DNA of 20,179 nt from Bacteroidales bacterium (GTDB taxonomy: Bacteria; Bacteroidota; Bacteroidia; Bacteroidales; P3): NCBI GenBank assembly GCA_012837565.1, contig DUQY01000146.1, forward strand, positions 1-20,179, in the 5' to 3' direction. Positions within the stretch are counted from its first letter, which is position 1. Each line of letters begins with the position of its first letter. Position numbers and translations under genes: made by a program. Below are positions 14,324 through 20,179 of the stretch, piece by piece. Below the pieces are notes generated by a model that made no database searches, had not been told where the DNA came from, and saw only the letters and a list, made by a program, of their open reading frames with translations.

Positions 14324-15097
14324 ATGCAAAAATTAAAAATAGCAGGTAAGGAGTTTGATTCCAGACTATTCTTGGGCACAGGAAAGTTTCCTTCAAATAT
14401 GATTATGGGAGAAGCTATTCTTGCTTCTGGAACTCAAATGGTAACTGCTGCAATGAAGAGAGTAGATATTGAGCATAACGAAAAAGACGATATGCTTAAA
14501 TATATACCAAGGGAAAATGTGATTTTACTTCCCAACACTTCAGGAGTAAGAAACGCTAAAGAGGCAGTATTTGCAGCTCAAATGGCAAGGGAAGCTCTTG
14601 AAACAAATTGGTTGAAATTAGAAATACATCCAGACCCTAAGTATTTACTACCAGATCCTATTGAAACCTTAAAAGCAACTGAAGAGTTAGCTAAGCTTGG
14701 TTTTATTGTTCTTCCTTATATACAAGCAGACCCTGTTCTTTGTAAACTTTTGGAAGAAGCAGGTGCAGCAACAGTTATGCCTCTTGGAGCTCCAATTGGA
14801 ACAAATAAAGGTTTAAGAACAAAAGACCTATTAGAAATTATCATAGAGCAATCAAATATTCCTGTAATTATTGATGCAGGAATTGGTGCACCTTCTCATG
14901 CTGCTGAAGCTATGGAGATGGGAGCTGATGCTGTTTTGGTAAATACCGCAATAGCAATTGCAAGTGACCCAGTGCGTATGGCAATAGCTTTTAAATTAGC
15001 AGTAGAATCTGGAAGAATGGCTTATGAAAGCGGACTTGGACGAATAGTTCAAAGCGGAGCTATGGCTTCTTCCCCATTAACATCATTTTTAGATTAA
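14324..15097 (+). CDS. thiG: Thiazole synthase ThiG
   Basis: Builds the thiazole ring from 1-deoxy-D-xylulose 5-phosphate, ThiS thiocarboxylate and dehydroglycine. The protein has 257 residues, the normal length. The start is KIAGKEFDSRLFLGTGKFPS, with TAAMKRVD near residue 44. Lys98 in NWLKLEIHPD corresponds to the lysine that forms the imine with the sugar phosphate. The phosphate-binding half shows PLGAPIGTNKGL, VIIDAGIGAPSHAAEAMEMG and DAVLVNTAIA. Complete, with no odd features. Its position after the ThiS, TenI-like and ThiE genes and before thiC fits a full thiazole branch. Confidence 0.97.
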   Translation: MQKLKIAGKEFDSRLFLGTGKFPSNMIMGEAILASGTQMVTAAMKRVDIEHNEKDDMLKYIPRENVILLPNTSGVRNAKEAVFAAQMAREALETNWLKLEIHPDPKYLLPDPIETLKATEELAKLGFIVLPYIQADPVLCKLLEEAGAATVMPLGAPIGTNKGLRTKDLLEIIIEQSNIPVIIDAGIGAPSHAAEAMEMGADAVLVNTAIAIASDPVRMAIAFKLAVESGRMAYESGLGRIVQSGAMASSPLTSFLD

Positions 15098-15102
15098 TTA
15101 TT

Positions 15103-16794
15103 ATGAAAGAAAATACAGATATATGTAATGCCTTCGATGCTTCAGAGAAAGTTTATGTAGAGGGTAAAGTCCATCCTATTAGAGTTGGGATGAGAAAAGT
15201 TAACTTAACCGACACAGTTGAAGATGGCGTTAGCCGTCCTAATGGTGCAGTATTATTATATGATACAAGCGGCTTCTATACTGACCCAAATGTGGATATA
15301 AGTATTCCAAGAGGTCTTCCGAGATTTAGAGATGAGTGGACAAGTAAGAGAGATGACCTTGAGAAACTAAGCGAGTATTCTTCTAAGTATAGCAACGAAA
15401 GACTTAAAGATGAAACCCTAAAGCATCTTCGCTTCCAAACAGACTACCTTCCTTATAAAGCAAAACAAGGTGTTGAGATTACTCAAATGGCTTTAGCTAA
15501 GAAGGGCATTATTACTCCTGAGATGGAATATGTGGCTATTCGTGAGAACCAAATGATTGAGGAATCTGGTATAGATACTTATATTACACCTGAATTCGTT
15601 AGACAAGAGGTAGCAGAGGGTCGTGCTGTTATTCCTGCTAATCCCAATCATCCTGAAGCAGAACCTATGATTATTGGTACAAAGTTCTTGGTTAAAATAA
15701 ATACTAATATTGGCAACTCATCCCTTAGTTCGGATATTGAAAAGGAGGTAGAAAAGTCTGTATGGTCATGCCGTTGGGGTGGTGACACTCTAATGGATTT
15801 ATCAACAGGAAAACATATTCACGAAACAAGAGAATGGATAATAAGAAACTGTCCTGTGCCTATGGGAACTGTTCCTATTTATCAAGCATTAGAAAAGGTT
15901 GACGGAATTGCTGAAAAACTTAATTGGGAAGTATATAAGGATACATTGATTGAACAATGCGAACAAGGAGTTGACTATTTTACTATTCACGCAGGTTTAT
16001 TACAAAAACATGTACCATTGGCGGCAAAACGAATGACTGGTATTGTTTCTCGTGGAGGTTCAATTATGGCAAAGTGGATGAAGGTAAACAAGACAGAAAA
16101 CTTCCTTTATACTCGTTTTGAAGATATTTGCAAGATCTTAGCTCAGTATGATGTTGCTGTTAGTTTGGGTGATGGACTTAGGCCTGGCTCAATCCACGAT
16201 GCAAATGATGAAGCACAGTTTGGAGAACTTGAAGCCTTAGGAGAACTAACTAAGATTGCTTGGAAACATAATGTTCAAGTGATTATTGAAGGACCAGGTC
16301 ACGTTCCAATGCATAAGATTAAGGAAAATATGGATAAGCAAATTGAGGTTTGTCATGCAGCTCCTTTCTACACCTTAGGACCACTAACAACAGATATTGC
16401 ACCAGGCTATGACCATATTACATCTGCTATTGGAGCTGCACTTATTGGTTGGTATGGCACTGCAATGCTTTGTTATGTTACTCCAAAAGAACATCTTGGA
16501 CTTCCAAACAAAGAAGATGTTAGAAATGGAATTATGGCATATAAGATTGCTGCACACGCTGCCGACATTGCAAAAGGACACCCTTCAGCTATGGTTAGAG
16601 ACAATGCACTTTCAAAGGCTCGTTTTGAGTTTCGCTGGAACGACCAATTCAATCTTTCTATCGACCCTGACCGTGCAAGAGAATATTATGGAGCTGAAAA
16701 AATTCATGGAACTCCTTTCTGCACAATGTGTGGACCTAATTTCTGTGCTATGCGAATATCTCGTGAAGTATCCGACAAAGGAAAAATAGAATAA
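15103..16794 (+). CDS. thiC: Phosphomethylpyrimidine synthase ThiC
   Basis: Radical SAM enzyme of the unusual ThiC group that converts aminoimidazole ribotide to HMP-P. The 563 residues are shorter than the E. coli form of about 630 but include the core: RGLPRFRDEWTSKRD, GGDTLMDLSTGKHIHETREW, a long barrel with PVPMGTVPIYQALEKV, YFTIHAGLL, GLRPGSIHDANDEAQFGEL, EGPGHVPMHKI and GPLTTDIAPGYDHITSAIG. The C-terminal iron-sulfur motif is Cys540-x2-Cys543-x4-Cys548 (GTPFCTMCGPNFCAMRIS). The start is 5 bases after thiG. The last base of its stop codon is the first base of the thiH start, so the two are coupled. 5'-deoxyadenosine is a by-product. Confidence 0.97.
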   Translation: MKENTDICNAFDASEKVYVEGKVHPIRVGMRKVNLTDTVEDGVSRPNGAVLLYDTSGFYTDPNVDISIPRGLPRFRDEWTSKRDDLEKLSEYSSKYSNERLKDETLKHLRFQTDYLPYKAKQGVEITQMALAKKGIITPEMEYVAIRENQMIEESGIDTYITPEFVRQEVAEGRAVIPANPNHPEAEPMIIGTKFLVKINTNIGNSSLSSDIEKEVEKSVWSCRWGGDTLMDLSTGKHIHETREWIIRNCPVPMGTVPIYQALEKVDGIAEKLNWEVYKDTLIEQCEQGVDYFTIHAGLLQKHVPLAAKRMTGIVSRGGSIMAKWMKVNKTENFLYTRFEDICKILAQYDVAVSLGDGLRPGSIHDANDEAQFGELEALGELTKIAWKHNVQVIIEGPGHVPMHKIKENMDKQIEVCHAAPFYTLGPLTTDIAPGYDHITSAIGAALIGWYGTAMLCYVTPKEHLGLPNKEDVRNGIMAYKIAAHAADIAKGHPSAMVRDNALSKARFEFRWNDQFNLSIDPDRAREYYGAEKIHGTPFCTMCGPNFCAMRISREVSDKGKIE

Positions 16795-17912
16795 TGATGA
16801 ATATAAGTTTTTACGACACTATTAAAGACCTTAACTGGGAAAGTATTGGAGAAAGCATTTATGCAAAGACAAGCTTAGATGTTGAGAGGGCCTTAAATAG
16901 TACTAATATAACAATAGAAGATTTTAAGGCTTTAATATCTCCAGCTGCAAGCAATTACCTCGAACCTATGGCAAGTATGAGTAGGGAAATCACTCAGAGA
17001 CGCTTTGGTAAGGTAATGCAATTCTATGTACCCCTATATATTTCAAATGAATGTACCAACCATTGTATTTACTGTGGATTCAATCATAATAACGATATAG
17101 AAAGAATAACCCTAACAGATAAAGAGATTATATCAGAAATTAAGGTTATCAAATCAATGAATATGGATAATGTCCTTCTTCTGACAGGGGAGCATCCAAA
17201 GAATGTTGGTATTGACTATATTGAACATGCGGTTGAGCTATGCCGACCTTATTTCTCAACCATCAACTTAGAGGTCTACCCTATGAGTATTGAAGAGTAC
17301 GAGAGATTATTCAAAGCAGGAGTAAATTCTGTTTATGTTTACCAAGAAACCTACCGCCAAGAAGTATATAAACATTACCATCCAAAGGGAATGAAGAGTA
17401 ATTATCTTCACCGTTTAGAAACTCCTGAAAGACTTGCAAAGGCTGGAGCTCATAGGATAGGTTTTGGTGCTTTAATAGGACTGGAGGATTGGAGAATAGA
17501 AATGGTTTATATGGCTATGCACCTAAGGTTTATGACCAAGAAATATTGGAGGAGTAAATACGCAGTTGCTTTCCCAAGAATGAGACCAGCCGAAGGAGGA
17601 TTCCAACCTAATGTAATAATGACCGATAAAGAATTTGCACAAACTATTTGGGCATATAGAATATTCGATAACGATATCGATATATCTATGACAACTCGTG
17701 AGAGTATGGAAATGCGTAATAATTTTGTAACATTAGGTATAACCTCAATGAGTGCAGGAAGCAAAACCGACCCAGGCGGATATTCCAAACCCAACCATGA
17801 ACTAGAACAATTCCACACCAACGATAATAGAAATGAAGTTGAAATGGAAGCAATGGTGCGTTCACAAGGCTACGATGTAGTGTATAAAGACTGGGACAAA
17901 ATCCTTAATTAA
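16794..17912 (+). CDS. thiH: 2-iminoacetate (dehydroglycine) synthase ThiH
   Basis: Radical SAM tyrosine lyase that supplies dehydroglycine to ThiG and releases p-cresol. The 372-residue protein has the Cys87-x3-Cys91-x2-Cys94 cluster motif in NECTNHCIYCGF, followed by typical ThiH segments (LLLTGEHPKNVGIDYIEHAV, YQETYRQEVYKHYHPKGMKS, HRIGFGALIGLEDWR, SFPRMRP-like AFPRMRPAEGGF, GITSMSAGSKTDPGGY). Two adjacent ATG codons (16794, 16797) are possible starts; the first overlaps the thiC stop. The presence of ThiH, and no ThiO, fits an anaerobic lifestyle. No thiF follows as the next gene, unlike in several Bacteroides thi operons. No convincing terminator follows, apart from a palindrome at 17947-17973. 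Confidence 0.96.
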   Translation: MMNISFYDTIKDLNWESIGESIYAKTSLDVERALNSTNITIEDFKALISPAASNYLEPMASMSREITQRRFGKVMQFYVPLYISNECTNHCIYCGFNHNNDIERITLTDKEIISEIKVIKSMNMDNVLLLTGEHPKNVGIDYIEHAVELCRPYFSTINLEVYPMSIEEYERLFKAGVNSVYVYQETYRQEVYKHYHPKGMKSNYLHRLETPERLAKAGAHRIGFGALIGLEDWRIEMVYMAMHLRFMTKKYWRSKYAVAFPRMRPAEGGFQPNVIMTDKEFAQTIWAYRIFDNDIDISMTTRESMEMRNNFVTLGITSMSAGSKTDPGGYSKPNHELEQFHTNDNRNEVEMEAMVRSQGYDVVYKDWDKILN

Positions 17913-17939
17913 TGGTTAGTTGTTAATGATTAATGGTTA
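17908..17939. repeat. thiH: 11-bp direct repeat overlapping the thiH stop
   Basis: ATTAATGGTTA occurs at 17908-17918 and again at 17929-17939, a period of 21 bases. The first copy includes the thiH stop codon (17910-17912). It lies directly before the GC-rich palindrome and looks like part of a junction or scar sequence. Confidence 0.7.
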
Positions 17940-18153
17940 ATACCTGTATGGGCAGGGCTTGTCTCTGCCCATAATAAACCAACTGTATCATAATTGCTAA
18001 AGAAGAAACGCTTTTCCCAGAACCACTCTCACCCACAAGCCCAAGAATTTCGCCCTTATCTATGCTAAAGCTAATATTCTTAACAACTTTATTCCAAGAG
18101 CCTTCTCTTTCAAAACCTATACTTAAATCTTTTATTTCAATAAGATTATTCAT
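17923..18153 (-). pseudogene. 5' fragment of an oligopeptide/dipeptide-type ABC transporter ATPase gene
   Basis: The 76-codon frame starts as a normal DppD/OppD-type ATPase: MNNLIEIKDLSIGFEREGSW, then NISFSIDKGEILGLVGESGS with the Walker A motif GESGSGKS at residues 41-48 and SVSSLAIM to residue 55. After this (about position 17989) family resemblance stops. The last 21 residues (IQLVYYGQRQALP and on) are only translation of the palindrome and repeat sequence. The signature motif, Walker B and H-loop are missing, and no room for them exists before thiH, so about 80 per cent or more of a usual ATPase of 250-330 residues is gone. A TAGATTTG promoter-like element remains just upstream. It is best read as a deletion remnant; no transporter function is expected. 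Confidence 0.85.
17947..17973. repeat. GC-rich palindrome, REP-like, at the broken end of an ABC ATPase gene
   Basis: TATGGGCAG (17947-17955) and CTGCCCATA (17965-17973) are perfect reverse complements. With one G-T and one G-C pair inside, the stem reaches 11 bp around a 5-base CTTGT loop. It is much richer in G+C than its surroundings. There is no T-run on either side, so it is not a standard terminator. It fits the kind of short interspersed palindrome spread in many bacterial genomes, but copy number cannot be judged from one window. Confidence 0.6.
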
Positions 18154-18157
18154 AATG

Positions 18158-18165
18158 CAAATCTA
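18158..18165 (-). promoter_or_regulatory. Candidate -7 element of the truncated ABC ATPase gene
   Basis: Read on the - strand, TAGATTTG followed by C matches TAnnTTTG and lies only 4 bases before the ATG at 18153, which would give an almost leaderless mRNA. It may be a relic that still drives a short transcript toward the end of thiH. Confidence 0.4.
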
Positions 18166-18197
18166 AGCATAAAATTCATTATATCTATTATTTTGCA

Positions 18198-18205
18198 TAT
18201 TTTTG
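18198..18205 (+). promoter_or_regulatory. Bacteroidota -7 element before the AbgT-family gene
   Basis: TATTTTTG, followed by C, matches TAnnTTTG, 64 bases before the ATG at 18270. The heptamer TTTTGCA occurs at 18191-18197 and 18201-18207, so two overlapping -7 candidates exist. A short CGCC-TTTT-GGCG hairpin with following T bases (18209-18224) lies just at the expected transcript start. Confidence 0.5.
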
Positions 18206-18269
18206 CACCGCCTTTTGGCGTTTTGAGTATTATAATTTAAATGATTGTGAAAATAAAAAATGTGAATTT

Positions 18270-19775
18270 ATGAAGAAAAGAAGATTTAATGTGCTTGGTT
18301 ACGTCGAAAAGGTGGGTAATGCTCTGCCTCATCCCGCTGCATTATTTGGGATATTTGCCTTGTCAACACTAATACTATCCTTTATAGGATATTATTTTCA
18401 ATGGGAGGGGATAAACCCTGGAAATGGAGAAACAGTTAGGGTTGTGAATTTATTATCTCGTGATGGACTCCATAAGATATTACTCGAAATGGTTGATAGC
18501 TATACTGGGTTTGCGCCTTTGGGTATTGTTATGGTTGCTATGCTTGGAATTGGGATTGCTGAAAGTAGTGGATTGATTCGTTCATCTATTAATCTATTAC
18601 TATTAAAAGCTCCAAAATATCTGATTACATTTATTATTGTACTTACAGGTATTCTTTCGAATATGGCTTCTGATTTAGGTTATATATTGATTATCCCTTT
18701 AGCTGGAGTGATTTTCCATTCTTTAGGAAGACACCCGATTGCCGGTATGGCAGCAGCTTTTGCTGGGGTAAGTGGAGGTTTTAGTGCAAATTTATTTATT
18801 GGAACTATTGACCCACTTTTGGCAGGTCTTTCAACCGAAGCTGCAAGAATATTAGATCCAGATTACTATGTAATGCCTACTGCTAATTATTATTTTATGG
18901 CTGTTTCCACATTTTTAATAGCTGGTGTTGGCACTTGGATAACTAATGCAGTAGTTGAACCTCGTTTGGGAAAATACTCTGGAGATGTAAAACAAGAGGA
19001 GATAAAAACCTTGAGTAAAAAAGAGAGAAAAGGTTTGAAATGGGCTGGATTGGTTATGTTGTTTTTCTTAGGGTTAATTATTGCTGGACTTATTCCTGAG
19101 AATGGGATATTAAGGGCTGATGATAATTCAATTCTTCACTCTCCTGTATTAAAAGGTTTTATTGCAGTATTGTTTTTAGTAGCAGGAACTTGCGGTGTGG
19201 TTTATGGTTATATTAGTGGAACATTCACTAATCATAAGGATGTAGTAAATGGAATGAATACAAGCTATAAGAGTTTGATTTCATTCTTAGTATTAGTGTT
19301 TTTTGCTTCCCAATTTGTTGCATGGTTTAAGTGGAGTAATTTAGGTATATTGACTGCAGTAAAAGGTGCTGCCTTTTTACAAACTACCGATATGGGACTA
19401 ATTCCTTTGGTTATTCTCTTTATAATTATTTCTGGGATAATAAATATGTTTATGGGTTCTGCTTCTGCAAAATGGGCAATTATGGGTCCTGTATTTATAC
19501 CTATGTTTATGCTATTAGGATATTCTCCAGAATTATCTCAGGCAGTTTTTAGAATTGGGGATAGTGTTACAAATCTAATCTCTCCAATGATGAGTTTCTT
19601 TGCCTTGATTATTGTTTATTTTGAAAAATATGACTCTAAATCAGGGATTGGTTCAATAATAGCCACAATGCTACCATATTCCATTGCCTTTTTTGTAGCA
19701 TGGACTTTATTGATAATTGTCTGGATATGGTTAGGACTTCCACTTGGTCCAGAGGCAGGGCTTTATTATAATTAA
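18270..19775 (+). CDS. AbgT-family transporter (p-aminobenzoyl-glutamate / antimetabolite type)
   Basis: Polytopic inner-membrane protein of 501 residues. Its relatives are the E. coli AbgT p-aminobenzoyl-glutamate importer and MtrF-type proteins, which have been reported to export sulfonamides. Recognisable family segments are VGNALPHPAALFGIFALSTL at the N-terminus, APLGIVMVAMLGIGIAESSG, SNMASDLGYILIIPLAGVIF, GVSGGFSANLFIGTIDPLLA, ARILDPDYYVMPTANYYF, and near the C-terminus MGSASAKWAIMGPVFIPMFM plus RIGDSVTNLISPMMSFFALI. Length and order are normal, so it is complete. It has its own promoter and is divergent from the ATPase fragment. Its stop codon overlaps the stop of the convergent Sel1-type gene by two bases. 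Direction of transport and substrate are not decided by sequence. A link to folate salvage is possible. Confidence 0.92.
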   Translation: MKKRRFNVLGYVEKVGNALPHPAALFGIFALSTLILSFIGYYFQWEGINPGNGETVRVVNLLSRDGLHKILLEMVDSYTGFAPLGIVMVAMLGIGIAESSGLIRSSINLLLLKAPKYLITFIIVLTGILSNMASDLGYILIIPLAGVIFHSLGRHPIAGMAAAFAGVSGGFSANLFIGTIDPLLAGLSTEAARILDPDYYVMPTANYYFMAVSTFLIAGVGTWITNAVVEPRLGKYSGDVKQEEIKTLSKKERKGLKWAGLVMLFFLGLIIAGLIPENGILRADDNSILHSPVLKGFIAVLFLVAGTCGVVYGYISGTFTNHKDVVNGMNTSYKSLISFLVLVFFASQFVAWFKWSNLGILTAVKGAAFLQTTDMGLIPLVILFIIISGIINMFMGSASAKWAIMGPVFIPMFMLLGYSPELSQAVFRIGDSVTNLISPMMSFFALIIVYFEKYDSKSGIGSIIATMLPYSIAFFVAWTLLIIVWIWLGLPLGPEAGLYYN

Positions 19776-19781
19776 AGCCCT
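19757..19781. terminator. Hairpin spanning the two overlapping convergent stop codons
   Basis: AGGGCTTTA (19757-19765) and TAAAGCCCT (19773-19781) form a perfect 9-bp stem around a 7-base AT loop. It contains the stop codons of both convergent genes. Neither strand has a T-run after the stem, so it may be a weak bidirectional terminator or an mRNA 3'-end stabilising hairpin. Confidence 0.5.
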
Positions 19782-20179
19782 CCATAGATTAATCCCGAGA
19801 TTTTAGAAAGATTTAGCCAATAATCCGATTCTATTAAATTGGTATCTGTACCTATACCATGTAAATAACACATACTTAACCAATATTGACTAACCGAATC
19901 ATTCAATTCAGCACCACGCTTTACATATTGAAAACTCTTTACTAAATCCTTTTTAACTACCTTACCATGATAATACATCATACCAAGATTATAAAAAGCA
20001 AACTTATTACTATCCTTGCAAGCAAGATTATAGTACTTAAAAGCAGAATCATTTACACACTTATCCATATAATAAACTGCTCTCTTATAATTATCATAAC
20101 TTGTCAACTCTTCAGCCAATTTCTCTTCAATATCTAACTTTTCATGCCTGACATCATCCTCCCCCATAAACCAAAACAC
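19772..20179 (-). CDS. Sel1-repeat (TPR-like) protein, partial at right edge
   Basis: C-terminal part (about 135 residues) of a protein with Sel1-like helical repeats, which act as protein-protein interaction scaffolds. One repeat is FAFYNLGMMYYHGKVVKKDL with VKSFQYVKRGAE, and a second is SQYWLSMCYLHGIGTDTNLI with ESDYWLNLSK. A degenerate earlier unit is around YMDKCVNDSAFKYYNLACKD. The frame is open to the right edge (first codon GTG at 20179, an in-frame ATG at 20167), so the true start is probably outside the window and localisation cannot be judged. It converges on the AbgT-family gene with a stop-codon overlap. The function is unknown. Confidence 0.75.
   Translation of the reverse strand: MFWFMGEDDVRHEKLDIEEKLAEELTSYDNYKRAVYYMDKCVNDSAFKYYNLACKDSNKFAFYNLGMMYYHGKVVKKDLVKSFQYVKRGAELNDSVSQYWLSMCYLHGIGTDTNLIESDYWLNLSKISGLIYGGL

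Noticed and set aside
16397..16789. 130-codon frame in another + frame of thiC
   Set aside because: It lies wholly inside the conserved ThiC coding region, including its iron-sulfur motif, and its product resembles no protein family.
18209..18224. CGCC-TTTT-GGCG followed by T bases as a terminator
   Set aside because: The stem is only 4 bp and lies at the expected transcript start of the AbgT-family gene, not after a coding region.

Overview
This AT-rich window most likely comes from a Bacteroidota chromosome, probably an anaerobe of the order Bacteroidales. Three things point there. Several genes are preceded by the Bacteroidota-type TAnnTTTG -7 element, with A-rich leaders and no consistent Shine-Dalgarno sequence. 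The RND efflux operon ends in the small protein family known from Porphyromonas gingivalis as PG0541. The thiamine operon uses the anaerobic ThiH route rather than ThiO. No RNA genes other than a TPP riboswitch, no CRISPR array and no insertion sequence were seen.

Left part (1-6507): the 3' part of a TetR-type regulator, cut by the window edge, leads a tightly spaced + strand operon. It encodes a TolC-type outer membrane channel, a lipoprotein membrane-fusion adaptor, an HAE1-type RND pump with an intact proton-relay Asp pair and Lys, and a 98-residue PG0541-like (P-II-like) protein. A clear intrinsic terminator closes the operon.

Middle (6508-11903): a small DedA/YqaA-type membrane protein; an exported coiled-coil protein with a beta-rich C-terminal domain; an amidohydrolase of the MTA/SAH deaminase group, probably co-transcribed with the coiled-coil gene; a small lipoprotein; and, on the - strand, a GIN-domain-like exported protein and a coiled-coil lipoprotein with its own strong terminator.

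Thiamine locus (11937-17912): promoter, a 9-bp inverted repeat, a TPP riboswitch, then thiD-thiS-(TenI/ThiE-like)-thiE-thiG-thiC-thiH with overlaps or very short gaps. ThiC makes HMP-P from AIR, ThiD phosphorylates it, and ThiS, ThiG and ThiH make the thiazole with dehydroglycine from tyrosine. ThiE couples the two halves. The ThiS-adenylating enzyme (ThiF) is not in the window. Just upstream of thiD, a 10-bp stem can enclose the whole ATG start codon, which suggests that the riboswitch acts on translation initiation.

Right part (17913-20179): a scar-like interval holds an 11-bp direct repeat, a GC-rich 9-bp palindrome and a 5' fragment of an oligopeptide-type ABC ATPase gene. Next is an AbgT-family transporter, divergent from that fragment. 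It converges on a Sel1-repeat protein cut by the right edge; the two stop codons overlap inside a 9-bp hairpin. The most interesting points are the start-codon-enclosing hairpin of the riboswitch, the P-II-like protein in the efflux operon, the degenerate ThiE paralogue overlapping thiS, and the ATPase remnant beside a palindrome.
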